DNA from: a virus
Reading direction: 5' to 3' (one strand)
Virus record (IMG/VR): IMGVR_UViG_3300033553_000137
Span: 1 to 34,777 of that record
DNA length: 34,777 nt
Both the position numbers and the translations under genes were made by a program. Shown piece after piece: positions 22,189 to 29,000 of the stretch. Positions within the stretch are counted from its first letter, which is position 1; each line of letters begins with the position of its first letter. The notes under the pieces are model-generated. The model ran no database searches and was not told the DNA's origin. It saw only the letters and a program-made list of their open reading frames with translations.

Positions 22189-22479
22189 TCAGTTGGCGAC
22201 GGCGATGGCGTGGACTGTTCCGGTCTGGGCCGTGAGGGCGTTGTTGATCACGTTTACGACGGCGCCGGTTGTGGTGACGGATTCGATGCGGCGGACTCGT
22301 AGGGCCTCGCCTGTGTTGGCGTTCACGACTGACGCGGTCACGGTGTAGGTGGCGTCGGGGAATGGTGTGGTCCAGGTCACGGCGACGGATGCGGAGGCGG
22401 TGGCGGGGATGCTGCCGGTTGTTGCTTGGGCCGTTTTGACGGCCGTGGCTTGGGGGGACGGTGCTGTGGTGATGGGCAT
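22189..22479 (-). CDS. Small beta-rich protein, probably virion-associated
   Basis: A 96-residue protein from ATG 22479: MPITTAPSPQATAVKTAQAT, then strands SVAVTWTTPFPDATYTVTAS and GALVNV-like ends (AVVNVINNALTAQTGTVHAI). It is Thr/Ala/Val-rich, with no charge clusters, like small decoration or fibre domains. It follows directly the similar-style gene at 22481. Function inferred only from composition and place. Confidence 0.7.
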   Translation of the reverse strand: MPITTAPSPQATAVKTAQATTGSIPATASASVAVTWTTPFPDATYTVTASVVNANTGEALRVRRIESVTTTGAVVNVINNALTAQTGTVHAIAVAN

Positions 22480-22480
22480 G

Positions 22481-22759
22481 TCAGATGCCCTGTTCGAGGA
22501 TGTGGACGGTGACTGTTCCGGTGGCGGTAATCGCGTAGAGGGTTTCGCCGTCCTCCAGTTGGATCGCGGGCGAGTATTCGCCTGGTAGTACGGCGAGTCC
22601 ACCGTTGGCGGTGACGTCTGGGCCGCCGATGTCGATTGTGGTGCCGTCGGCGGGGACGCGGGCGACGATGGATTCGGGGCCGCCGTACTTGTTGGGGTCT
22701 GGGGTGTTGAGCAGGGTGGGTGTGGTTGTGACGGTTACTCGTCTGGCTTTGATGGCCAT
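22481..22759 (-). CDS. Small beta-rich protein, probably virion-associated
   Basis: A 92-residue protein, MAIKARRVTVTTTPTLLNTP..., with TIDIGGPDVTANGGLAVLPG and ETLYAITATGTVTVHILEQG. This pattern of strands with V-T-A-N-G-G turns is frequent in small structural proteins encoded near phage head genes. GGAGACC precedes ATG 22759. It and the next gene may be head fibres or decoration proteins. Confidence 0.75.
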   Translation of the reverse strand: MAIKARRVTVTTTPTLLNTPDPNKYGGPESIVARVPADGTTIDIGGPDVTANGGLAVLPGEYSPAIQLEDGETLYAITATGTVTVHILEQGI

Positions 22760-22776
22760 GTTGGGTCTCCGCGTGG

Positions 22777-23169
22777 TTAGTTGTTTTTGGGCCAGCGCCA
22801 GCGTGTGTTCGTGGGCGGTGGTGGTGGTTGTGGTTGTTGTTGTTGTGCGCGCATGGCGTTGCCGTGGGTGGCGCCTGCGGAGCGGTTGCAGGAGCGGTGT
22901 TCGGGGGCGAGGGGGGAGTTGGGGTCGCCGTCTCGGATGTGTCCGGCTTCCCAGGGGTCGCCGGGGATGGCGGTTTGGTGGCAGCGTCGGCAGCGGGTGT
23001 GTGGGTTGGCGTTGGCTGCGTTGCGGACGTTGCGGGAGTCGACGTGGTAGGTGCCGCGGTAGTGGGCGGGTTTTGGCATGGTCAGGTGTGGTCGGTGGCC
23101 GGCTTCATCGGGTGTCCTCGATGCTTGGGACATGACGATGCGCCCGAGACGGTGTGTCTTCGGGCGCAT
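22777..23169 (-). CDS. HNH endonuclease next to terminase
   Basis: Up to 130 residues. The core is TRCRRCHQTAIPGDPWEAGH, then IRDGDPNSPLAPEHRSCNRS, a compact C-x2-C...H...H-x3-C HNH nuclease. The tail is low complexity (Gln and Pro runs). HNH proteins beside terminase genes aid packaging cleavage in many phages (family knowledge). ATG 23169 lies exactly 7 bases after TATAGT, the same spacing as the leaderless repressor. Internal ATGs at 23133 and 23079 are alternatives, and none has a ribosome site. Confidence 0.85.
   Translation of the reverse strand: MRPKTHRLGRIVMSQASRTPDEAGHRPHLTMPKPAHYRGTYHVDSRNVRNAANANPHTRCRRCHQTAIPGDPWEAGHIRDGDPNSPLAPEHRSCNRSAGATHGNAMRAQQQQPQPPPPPTNTRWRWPKNN
23138..23169 (-). 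other. Hairpin at the 5' end of the HNH message
   Basis: ATGCGCCCGAAGAC (23169-23156) pairs with GTCTCGGGCGCAT (23150-23138) with one bulged A and a 5-base loop. It begins at the candidate start codon. It could be an attenuator, or it could stop upstream transcripts so that the virion genes depend on the local promoter. Confidence 0.6.
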
Positions 23170-23176
23170 TGGTTTG

Positions 23177-23215
23177 ACTATAGGGAATTGAACACGACGA
23201 GCGTGCCGACGTCAA
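23177..23215 (-). promoter_or_regulatory. Putative promoter of the packaging and virion genes
   Basis: Two readings are possible on the minus strand. TTGACG (23215-23210), 17 bases, TTCAAT (23192-23187) is a spaced -35/-10 pair. TATAGT (23182-23177) is a better -10 without a good -35, and lies 7 bases before ATG 23169. The region is AT-rich compared with its surroundings and lies at the early/virion gene boundary. Confidence 0.55.
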
Positions 23216-23249
23216 GCAACTTCGGTGGGCATGTGCTCGGCGGTGTCGC

Positions 23250-23522
23250 TCATGTGGGTGTGTCCCATGATGGGTTCTTTCGGTTGTGGTTGTGCCAGTC
23301 GGCCTCGGTCGTTGCTTTCCTCTCGGCCTCGGACATCGCGCCGCGGATGCGCTCTAACTTTGCTGCGATCGCCGTATCAACGAGTTCCTGTAGCGCACTC
23401 TGGTAGCAGGTTGGGGACGGGTCGGAGTCGACGTGGCAGTGGCGCGTGTCTCCGATTGAGGCGAATCCCGTCGCGGCCTGTCCGCAAGTTCCGCAGGTGT
23501 CGATCTTCGGATAGGTGTTCAT
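23250..23522 (-). CDS. Small protein with Cys pairs
   Basis: A 90-residue protein from ATG 23522 with AAGGAGCACAAC upstream, a leader shared with other early genes. It has IDTCGTCGQAATGFASIGD and RHCHVDSDPSPTCYQSA, giving a Cys/His zinc site, then a charged helix (AAKLERIRGAMSEAERKAT). A 13-codon open frame coupled by ATGA (23253-23212) follows its stop and may or may not be translated. Confidence 0.75.
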   Translation of the reverse strand: MNTYPKIDTCGTCGQAATGFASIGDTRHCHVDSDPSPTCYQSALQELVDTAIAAKLERIRGAMSEAERKATTEADWHNHNRKNPSWDTPT

Positions 23523-23538
23523 GTTGTGCTCCTTGGGT

Positions 23539-24207
23539 TCAGGCTGCTTCGGCTTTACGGTCGCGGTAACGGCAACGTCGGCAGCGTCCCCCGGCGAAGT
23601 CTTGGCATTGTCCTGGTTGGTGGTCGATGCAGTTGGTGGCGTCGCAGTTGCAGGTGCGTGGCCGTTGGCCTGCATTTGGGTGGAGTAGGGGGATGCGGTC
23701 GTAGATGCGGTTGAGGCACCAGCGGATGTGGTCTTCGTGGAGATCGCGGAAACGTTGGGCGGCGAATGTGGCTTGGTCGTCGGAGAGGAGACGGTGAATC
23801 CATGCGTTGGTGATGTTTTGTGCGGTGCGGTCGTAGGCGGCCACGAGGTGGGCGTTGGTGTCGTGGTCGTTGGTGTGGTGGACGTCGACGTCGAGGTCGT
23901 ATCCGAGGTCGTTGTTGATGTGGTTGAGGTCGTCGGCGAGTCCGGTTTGGTGGCCGATGGTGGTGCCGGCGGTGGTGAGGGGGTGGCCGTGTCGGAGGCG
24001 GCTGCGGATTTGTTGGGTTTGGTGGAGGTGGGCTTCGACGTTGTTGGCGGTGGGGTTGGAGATGGCGGTTTTGGTGATGCGGACGTGGGTGGTTGGGGGT
24101 TGGGGGATGGGGGTGGCGGCGGTGAGGTGGGTGAGGCCGGCGTGGATGATTCCGAGTGCGCGGACTGCGCGGTCGCGTTCTTTTGTGATTTGGATGTCGA
24201 TCTTCAC
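23539..24207 (-). CDS. Hypothetical protein with C-terminal Cys-rich end
   Basis: A 222-residue protein from GTG 24207 with AAGGACC upstream. Mostly helical: KERDRAVRALGIIHAGLTHL and LADDLNHINNDLGYDL, and a His/Asp-rich stretch (DVDVHHTNDHDTNAH). RTCNCDATNCIDHQPGQC with CRRCRYRDRK at the end looks metal-binding. Such proteins occur in early regions of actinophages without known function. The sequence is unusually rich in Asn, Thr and His compared with its neighbours. Confidence 0.8.
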   Translation of the reverse strand: MKIDIQITKERDRAVRALGIIHAGLTHLTAATPIPQPPTTHVRITKTAISNPTANNVEAHLHQTQQIRSRLRHGHPLTTAGTTIGHQTGLADDLNHINNDLGYDLDVDVHHTNDHDTNAHLVAAYDRTAQNITNAWIHRLLSDDQATFAAQRFRDLHEDHIRWCLNRIYDRIPLLHPNAGQRPRTCNCDATNCIDHQPGQCQDFAGGRCRRCRYRDRKAEAA

Positions 24208-24249
24208 GCTCGGTCCTTCGGTGTGTTGGGAGACGTGCGTTGTGGCTGG

Positions 24250-24612
24250 CTATCGGCCCTCGTTGAACATCGCGGCGTGGAACCAGTTCAGCGCCTCGCG
24301 GGCGTTGGTCAGCGCCGATCCGACGTCAGCAGGCATCTCACCGTTCGCGCCGGTGAGCGCGACGTCGATGGCGACCAGCCAGGCGGTGGCCTTCTGTCGT
24401 TCCTCGCTGATCGTCTGGACGAACTCAAGGACGCTGTGCGTGTCCAGGTGCTCGGCGATGGCCTGTTCCGTGTCGGCCGATTGCGCGTATGCGCCCGTGG
24501 CAGCGATGGTCCCGACACCGAACACGCTCGCTAGGGCCATCGGGTCTGGGGCTGCTGGGCGTTCGTGATACCAGTAGCATCGGAGGATCGGGCAGAGAAA
24601 CCGTGTGGTCAT
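24250..24612 (-). CDS. Hypothetical protein
   Basis: A 120-residue protein from ATG 24612 with AAGGACC upstream. MTTRFLCPILRCYWYHERPA looks like a half zinc knuckle at the N-terminus. The rest is helical (ADTEQAIAEHLDTHSVLEFV, SALTNAREALNWFHAAMFNE). No known family. It follows a gene ending in the recurring CCGGTAGCACCAG motif. Confidence 0.75.
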   Translation of the reverse strand: MTTRFLCPILRCYWYHERPAAPDPMALASVFGVGTIAATGAYAQSADTEQAIAEHLDTHSVLEFVQTISEERQKATAWLVAIDVALTGANGEMPADVGSALTNAREALNWFHAAMFNEGR

Positions 24613-24649
24613 GGCGTGGTCCTTCGGTGTTGGTGCAGGGGAACTGGTG

Positions 24650-24883
24650 CTACCGGCCTTGGAGGTTGTGGTCACGGACGAAGGAAACGCCGATGGCTTC
24701 GGCTGCCCGTGAGGCGGCTCGGACATCGTCGTCTGAGCCGTACTCGGTGAAGTAGTTGTCAGCTGCGCGGACCAGAACACGTAGGTCTTCGGCAGAGACG
24801 CGGAGGAGCGTCGCGGCGTGGACCAGAACACGTAGGTCTTCGCGTGGCTTCGGGGTGCCTGTGATCTTGTCCCAGGGGTTCAT
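24650..24883 (-). CDS. Small helical protein with internal repeat
   Basis: A 77-residue protein. ATG 24883 has AAGGACC upstream, whereas ATG 24910 has none. Two related segments, EDLRVLVHAA and EDLRVLVRAA, are encoded by a perfect 23-bp direct repeat (24769-24791 and 24820-24842) 51 bp apart, in frame. The remainder (DDDVRAASRAAEAIGVSFVR) is helical. Function unknown. Confidence 0.72.
   Translation of the reverse strand: MNPWDKITGTPKPREDLRVLVHAATLLRVSAEDLRVLVRAADNYFTEYGSDDDVRAASRAAEAIGVSFVRDHNLQGR
24769..24842. repeat. Perfect 23-bp direct repeat, 51-bp period
   Basis: Copies at 24769-24791 and 24820-24842 inside the gene at 24650-24883. The period of 51 bp equals 17 codons, so the protein carries an internal duplication. 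It looks recent, since the DNA copies are identical. Confidence 0.9.
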
Positions 24884-24920
24884 CGTCAGGTCCTTGGTGT
24901 AGTCGTTCATGGGGCTGGTG

Positions 24921-25127
24921 CTACCGGCCGTTGAGGTCAGCGAGCATCGAGCCGAGGCTGGTGCTGATCCTGTCGAGTCGGATCACGTCGCACGGCGGGC
25001 ACCAGTACGGTCCCCACGGCGTCCCTGCGGGCTGATCGCAGTCGAGGCAGGTCCGGCCGCTGGGCTTGTGACAGTCGTGCTCGTAGCCGTCGCCGGTCCA
25101 GCAGTCTCGGTGTGGTCGGCGGATCAT
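24921..25127 (-). CDS. Small zinc-ribbon protein
   Basis: A 68-residue protein, MIRRPHRDCWTGDGYEHDCH..., with TCLDCDQPAG and YWCPPCDVIRLDR, a classic two-knuckle zinc ribbon. Start overlaps the previous stop by ATGA. Likely a nucleic-acid or protein-binding ribbon. Function unknown. Confidence 0.8.
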   Translation of the reverse strand: MIRRPHRDCWTGDGYEHDCHKPSGRTCLDCDQPAGTPWGPYWCPPCDVIRLDRISTSLGSMLADLNGR

Positions 25128-25432
25128 GGCGCATCCTTCATCAACAGCATTGTCAGCACCCGATCGACACGGTCACGCTCGACGTCGAGCGCATCACGCA
25201 GGTCATCGTTTGTCGGCGGCAGCGCGTGCTCGGCTGCCAACCCTTCGAGCAGGGCCTTGGTCATGTCGTGGTCCAGCCGCAGCATTGGCTTGGACGCGCA
25301 GCAGCTCGCCACGAACTCGACGCTCTCGCCGTCGAACGCGTAGCGGCCATCGGCGTGCGGCGGCTCCTGCTCCATGTAGATGTGGTTCTGCCGGGTCGCC
25401 GGCTCGAAGTGGACGTAGCACTTCCATGACAT
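25124..25432 (-). CDS. Hypothetical protein
   Basis: A 102-residue protein from ATG 25432 with AAGGAGCACCTG upstream. MSWKCYVHFEPATRQNHIYM, then FVASCCASKPMLRLDHDMTK, and an acidic helix DDLRDALDVERDRVDRVLTM. No known motif. Coupled on both sides (TGATG, ATGA). Confidence 0.78.
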   Translation of the reverse strand: MSWKCYVHFEPATRQNHIYMEQEPPHADGRYAFDGESVEFVASCCASKPMLRLDHDMTKALLEGLAAEHALPPTNDDLRDALDVERDRVDRVLTMLLMKDAP

Positions 25433-25851
25433 CAGGTGCTCCTTGGTTGGGAGGTGAGGTGGAACACGGGGCCGTCGTGGTCCCAATCCACCCAGATCGG
25501 CACCGGGCCGGTGACCCTCGCATCGTCTGTTGTCTCGACCCACGAGGGGGCGGGGTCAGTGGTCCACCGTGCGCCGTCGTTGTCGAGCCAGTCATGCAGC
25601 GTGCAGGTCGCGGAGCCGTCCGGGTGGTAGTGGTTGCCGTCCCAGTGCCACGATCCGGCCACAGGACAGTCGTCGTCCTCCTGCGTGTCCCATTCCCACC
25701 CGTCGCAGTCGTCGGCGATGTCGCCGTCACGGCAGGGGCGTCCGTCGACGCCGAGGCATTCGAGGATGGGCTGGGCCGTGCCCTCCCACGGGGACCTGTG
25801 GATCAGGTCGATGCCGTAGTGCAGCAGATGGTCAGCGGCCTTCTCGCTCAT
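25432..25851 (-). CDS. Acidic hypothetical protein
   Basis: A 139-residue, strongly acidic and Trp-rich protein: DDCDGWEWDTQEDDDCPVAG and SWHWDGNHYHPDGSATCTLH. The charge pattern recalls DNA-mimic anti-restriction proteins, but composition alone does not show that. Five Cys may form a metal site. Not recognised. Confidence 0.78.
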   Translation of the reverse strand: MSEKAADHLLHYGIDLIHRSPWEGTAQPILECLGVDGRPCRDGDIADDCDGWEWDTQEDDDCPVAGSWHWDGNHYHPDGSATCTLHDWLDNDGARWTTDPAPSWVETTDDARVTGPVPIWVDWDHDGPVFHLTSQPRST

Positions 25852-25887
25852 GGTGTGTCCTCTCCTGAGTTGTTGTTGGGGCTGGTG

Positions 25888-26139
25888 CTACCGGCCGGAG
25901 TCAGGCTTGAACTCCCACCGATCGAACCGACGGAAGATGCCGACGCGGATAGGTCGGGCGATCAGCCCCTCGAACAGCGAGGTGCCGCCGGCGAACATGC
26001 CGCTGCGGTTCGGTTCACCGCATCCTGGGCAGGCGGTGACGAAGAAGACGTCGAACCACTTGACCTCCTTGTCGGTGACCCATCCGCACTCGACGCATCG
26101 CGTCACCGCTTGCCATTGACCAGCGTGTTCTCTGCTCAT
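25888..26139 (-). CDS. Small zinc-ribbon protein
   Basis: An 83-residue protein from ATG 26139, chosen for GAAGGA upstream; an earlier ATG at 26187 lies within the next gene. CVECGWVTDKEVKWFDVFFV with CPGCGEPN is a clear zinc ribbon, followed by FEGLIARPIRVGIFRRFDRW. It ends with -SGR and the recurring stop motif. Confidence 0.78.
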   Translation of the reverse strand: MSREHAGQWQAVTRCVECGWVTDKEVKWFDVFFVTACPGCGEPNRSGMFAGGTSLFEGLIARPIRVGIFRRFDRWEFKPDSGR

Positions 26140-26161
26140 CTTCGCGTCCTTCGGATAGTCG

Positions 26162-26368
26162 TCACTCGGATGGTTCGGGGTAGCCATCGCCGAGACTCCG
26201 ACTGACCTTGGCGATGTAGCTATGGAAGCCCTCCATGCTTTGGATACCGCTGTGGGCTTCGCACACAGCCATGCCGTTGATGACGGTCAGGGCGCTCATG
26301 TCGTGGTCGTCGCCGTCTTCGGTGAGGAGCCAGCCTCCGAAGTGGCAGACGCAGCAGGTGAGTTCCAT
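26162..26368 (-). CDS. Small Cys-rich protein
   Basis: A 68-residue protein, MELTCCVCHFGGWLLTEDGD..., with a CCVCH knuckle and AVCEAH, consistent with one zinc site. It ends in a helix (GFHSYIAKVSRSLGDG). Its leader repeats that of the DUF3310 gene (see findings). Confidence 0.75.
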   Translation of the reverse strand: MELTCCVCHFGGWLLTEDGDDHDMSALTVINGMAVCEAHSGIQSMEGFHSYIAKVSRSLGDGYPEPSE

Positions 26369-26402
26369 TTTCGATGTCTCCTGGGCGGTCGAGTGCTTGG
26401 GT

Positions 26403-26672
26403 CTATCCGGTGGCGGTTCGTCGTGAGATCTCACGATCCACGTACCAGGCGGCCTTCCGCAGGTTCTCGATCGGGTCGCCCTTAGCGTCGGCACGCCAGA
26501 GGTATTTGATGGCGTTGCCGACGTTGAAGCCCATGTGCTCGGTGATGGTGATGCACTCCACGCCGGACGGGTGGTCGGTGTAGTGGGGCGGGTGATTGAC
26601 CGGGTCGCTGGGTCTCACGGGACATGCGGGCGTGTCGTGCATCAGGCCGCAGGCTGTGCATCCGGGTGGCAT
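26403..26672 (-). CDS. DUF3310 family protein
   Basis: An 89-residue protein. An N-terminal CTACGLMHDTPAC knuckle is joined to VNHPPHYTDHPSGVECITIT then MGFNVGNAIKYLWRADAKGD and PIENLRKAAWYVDREI, the DUF3310 signature (nucleotide-kinase-like phage proteins of uncertain role). The zinc knuckle is an addition to the usual domain. CAGGAG precedes ATG 26672. Confidence 0.92.
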   Translation of the reverse strand: MPPGCTACGLMHDTPACPVRPSDPVNHPPHYTDHPSGVECITITEHMGFNVGNAIKYLWRADAKGDPIENLRKAAWYVDREISRRTATG

Positions 26673-26773
26673 GGTGTGGCTCCTGGGCGGTCGGTACTTG
26701 GGTCTATCGGGGTCGGTGGGGCTGGATGATCAGTCGCAGCCCCACCTGGTCTTGCCCGTTTCCTGCGTGGTGC

Positions 26774-26956
26774 TCAGTAGTCGCGTGCTCGGGCGCACAA
26801 ACCCTTCACGATCCAACCTCGTGCGGTGAGGGCAACCCGTGGCACGGGGGCGATTCGGGGGCTTCCGCGAGGGCTACGGCTCCTCGGGTGCGTCACCGCA
26901 ACTGGGGTGAGCGCGGCAGCCACGATCAGTGCGACTATCCATGTCGTGAGTCCCAT
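26774..26956 (-). CDS. Small membrane protein
   Basis: A 60-residue protein, MGLTTWIVALIVAAALTPVA..., with one hydrophobic N-terminal segment followed by a basic tail (RSRSPRGSPR, RGWIVKGLCARAR). AAAGGAGG precedes ATG 26956. The segment could be an anchor or an uncleaved signal. Function unknown. The 101-bp gap after it shows no convincing gene, only a 13-codon frame. Confidence 0.65.
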   Translation of the reverse strand: MGLTTWIVALIVAAALTPVAVTHPRSRSPRGSPRIAPVPRVALTARGWIVKGLCARARDY

Positions 26957-27001
26957 CCTGTCCTCCTTTCGTGGTGTCGTTGGGGCAAGTCAGAACCTCC
27001 A

Positions 27002-27271
27002 CTACCTGACGTGCCACGGGTCGTGGTCGGTGCCGACGTAGTCGGGCTCGTCGGCATACGCCAGATCGCGGTCGCATGACGTGCAGACTTCGCCGTTCAT
27101 CTCGTCCGAAAGCTGGCCGCAACGGTCACAACGGGACGTTTGCGGCCGCTCCCACGGAGCGCCGCAATCTGAGCACCCGCCGCAATCTGAGCACAAACCC
27201 GATGAGCCGAGTGGTTCGACATAGCCGCAGTAATCGCACCTGTCGCGCTTCTTGATGGGGGTCGTGGTCAT
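27002..27271 (-). CDS. Multi-zinc-ribbon protein
   Basis: An 89-residue protein with five CxxC pairs: CDYCGYV, CSDCGG, CSDCGAPW, CDRCGQL, CTSCDRD. Probably two or more stacked zinc ribbons, as in rubredoxin-like or zf-ribbon modules of nucleic-acid-binding proteins. Its leader (GGGAGCACTACACC) matches those of nearby genes. Confidence 0.85.
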   Translation of the reverse strand: MTTTPIKKRDRCDYCGYVEPLGSSGLCSDCGGCSDCGAPWERPQTSRCDRCGQLSDEMNGEVCTSCDRDLAYADEPDYVGTDHDPWHVR

Positions 27272-27293
27272 GGTGTAGTGCTCCCTCCGGGGG

Positions 27294-27509
27294 TTAGGCA
27301 TCCCATGTAGTCGGCACGGGTGGGTCGCCGGGGTCGGTGGCCTTGTCCAGCAGTCCGTCGCGGATCATGTGCCCCTCGACGTAATCGAGGATGCTGACGT
27401 AGGCGGCGCGCTGTCCCAACCAGCCACGCCTGCTCTCAGCTTCGGTCCAGCGGAGCGCCCTGTCGCACGTCTCGATCTTGGAGAGGAGGTTGGTTCTCAG
27501 TTCGTGCAT
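27294..27509 (-). CDS. Small helical hypothetical protein
   Basis: A 71-residue protein, MHELRTNLLSKIETCDRALR..., mostly helical, with LGQRAAYVSILDYVEGHMIR. AAGGAGCACACG precedes ATG 27509. No known family. The pattern of one helix hairpin suggests a small protein-binding role. Confidence 0.75.
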   Translation of the reverse strand: MHELRTNLLSKIETCDRALRWTEAESRRGWLGQRAAYVSILDYVEGHMIRDGLLDKATDPGDPPVPTTWDA

Positions 27510-27539
27510 CGTGTGCTCCTTGGCGTTGTGGAAGGGTCG

Positions 27540-27638
27540 CTACCGGCCTGCGGCGCATTCCACAGGCCGGTAGGCGAACAGTTTGCGCAGGCGCGGGTCG
27601 CGTGTCATGTCGAACACGGATATCAGTTTGTCAGTCAT
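27540..27638 (-). CDS. Very short ORF ending in a hairpin
   Basis: A 32-residue frame, MTDKLISVFDMTRDPRLRKL..., ending AAGR and TAG. The leader resembles neighbouring ones (CTGAACCCA...ACACC), which supports expression. A perfect 11-bp inverted repeat (27540-27550 with 27563-27573, 12-base loop) covers its last codons and stop. Confidence 0.6.
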   Translation of the reverse strand: MTDKLISVFDMTRDPRLRKLFAYRPVECAAGR

Positions 27639-27659
27639 GGTGTATCGCTCTCATTGGGT

Positions 27660-27851
27660 TCAGGCGTCGGTGCGTGTGCTTCCGAGGTCGCGTGAGGAGG
27701 CAATCCTCGACGCCGCAAGGACGAGGCAGTCGTCGGAGCAGGCGTGCCACTCCTCTGGATCAGACATCAACCGCAGGTTCGGGATGATGGTGAACTTTGG
27801 CATACCGCCGGTCATGTACGTGCGGCAGCCGTCGCAGTGGTAAGCGTTCAT
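27660..27851 (-). CDS. Small Cys-rich protein
   Basis: A 63-residue protein, MNAYHCDGCRTYMTGGMPKF..., with CDGC and CSDDC knuckles spaced as in treble-clef zinc fingers. Leader GAGGAGCACTACACCA. Function unknown. Confidence 0.8.
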   Translation of the reverse strand: MNAYHCDGCRTYMTGGMPKFTIIPNLRLMSDPEEWHACSDDCLVLAASRIASSRDLGSTRTDA

Positions 27852-27875
27852 TGGTGTAGTGCTCCTCATCTGGGT

Positions 27876-28208
27876 TCAGTGCGATCCGCAGAGCACACAG
27901 GCTCCGTCGCGGGTACGCGGTGCGAGGCCGGACTCTCGGCTCATTCCCGCAGGTCGGTCAGGGTTGGGGAGGTGCAGCAGACAGGCTTCGAGGCCGCAGT
28001 CGCACGGTCCCTCACCTTCTTCTGCCTCGTTTGTGCAGTCCTCGTCGTGGCGCAGGCCGTAGCGGCCGATGACGCGCAGGATGCGGTCGTTCTCGGAGGT
28101 GAGCCACGACTGGTCCGCTTGGACTTGATCCAGCATCGTCTCCAATTCATCCGGCGAGTAGTCGTGGACCCGACCGACAAGGTCGTTGATCGTTCGATTC
28201 GCGTACAT
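27876..28208 (-). CDS. Helical protein with Cys-rich end
   Basis: A 110-residue protein: MYANRTINDLVGRVHDYSPD, a coiled helix (LETMLDQVQADQSWLTSEND), then CDCGLEACLLHLP and ACVLCGSH. The mix of coil and zinc knuckle suggests a protein- or DNA-binding adaptor. Leader GGGAGCACAACACC. Confidence 0.78.
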   Translation of the reverse strand: MYANRTINDLVGRVHDYSPDELETMLDQVQADQSWLTSENDRILRVIGRYGLRHDEDCTNEAEEGEGPCDCGLEACLLHLPNPDRPAGMSRESGLAPRTRDGACVLCGSH

Positions 28209-28228
28209 GGTGTTGTGCTCCCTCCGTG

Positions 28229-28396
28229 TCAGGCTTCGGTGTCGTCCGAGAATGCGTCGTTGATTCTGGCGCTGGCGAGCGCATCGCCGCTCACTGCCGA
28301 AATGCGGTACATCGACGCTTCTTCTGCGTTGACGCGCACGAAGTTGCCGAGTGCGTCCGCGCTGTCGATGAGGTGGGACGAGCCGTCCCCGTTCAC
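28229..28396 (-). CDS. Small hypothetical protein
   Basis: A 55-residue protein from GTG 28396, which overlaps the previous stop by GTGA. An upstream GTG at 28477 would overlap the neighbour by 85 bp. MNGDGSSHLIDSADALGNFV, then MYRISAVSGDALASARINDA. No known motif. Confidence 0.65.
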   Translation of the reverse strand: MNGDGSSHLIDSADALGNFVRVNAEEASMYRISAVSGDALASARINDAFSDDTEA

Positions 28397-28797
28397 GTCG
28401 AGGACGGCAGGGCCGCAATCTTGTCGTCCCACTCGTTGGATGACAGCTTCGACGGCTTCACGTGATCCCCGAACCACACGTCCGTCGTGTCGGGCAGGGC
28501 CTCCTCATACTCCCACCCCGACCCGCGAGACACGTACTGCATCACCGGCGACATGTGGGCACGGACCGCCGCCTTCGGGACCCACAAGCCCTCACGGGCT
28601 GCCCTCCAACCACGTCTGGCCTCACCGATGGACGCGAACCCCAGGAACGGGACCACGGGTGGCGGCGCATTGTCGTCGGGGACGTCCTTCGGTGCTGTGG
28701 TGGTGCGGTGTTGGTGGAGGACCATGCCGCATTCGCCGTCTCGGTTCCACCACGACTGCCAGATCCGCCACTGCCACTTTTCGGTCACGACACTCAT
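28393..28797 (-). CDS. Hypothetical protein
   Basis: A 134-residue Trp-rich protein: EKWQWRIWQSWWNRDGECGM and FASIGEARRGWRAAREGLWV. The N-terminus looks like a beta hairpin with aromatic face. ATGA overlap with the upstream gene. Not recognised. Confidence 0.78.
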   Translation of the reverse strand: MSVVTEKWQWRIWQSWWNRDGECGMVLHQHRTTTAPKDVPDDNAPPPVVPFLGFASIGEARRGWRAAREGLWVPKAAVRAHMSPVMQYVSRGSGWEYEEALPDTTDVWFGDHVKPSKLSSNEWDDKIAALPSST

Positions 28798-29000
28798 GCG
28801 CGTGCTGACTGGTTGGCGTCGTCATTCTTGCGAAACGATTTACGCAGTTCGTGCGCCGTCTTGTAGGCGGCCAGTTCGGCCTCGGCCTCAGTCTCGAACG
28901 GACGCGATTCGTACTCTCGTCCGGACATGTTGACGATCACGACCCAGCCTTCCTCGGTCTTCTTGAGCCCTGTTCTGATTCGAAGCGGGATCATCTTCAT
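28794..29000 (-). CDS. Small hypothetical protein
   Basis: A 68-residue protein, MKMIPLRIRTGLKKTEEGWV..., followed by SGREYESRPFETEAEAELAA. This strand-strand-helix pattern (W-x-V-x3-G, E.A.A.A..) is like small AP2/integrase-type or LysM-sized domains, but no family can be named. ATG 29000 overlaps the replication gene stop. Confidence 0.72.
   Translation of the reverse strand: MKMIPLRIRTGLKKTEEGWVVIVNMSGREYESRPFETEAEAELAAYKTAHELRKSFRKNDDANQSARA

Noticed and set aside
23174-23185. T7-like promoter core ACTATAGGGA on the plus strand
   Set aside because: Only about 10 bp match, no phage RNA polymerase gene, and no plus-strand gene follows.
23728-24534. 268-codon plus-strand frame rich in Gly and Val
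   Set aside because: Mirror of the 222-residue minus-strand gene and its neighbour, with repeated VVVG motifs from codon bias.
25126-26205. 359-codon plus-strand frame
   Set aside because: Crosses several coupled minus-strand genes with good ribosome sites; no recognisable motif.
26703-26744. 13-codon GTG frame before the DUF3310 gene
   Set aside because: No ribosome site and no conservation evidence available; likely part of the repeated leader.
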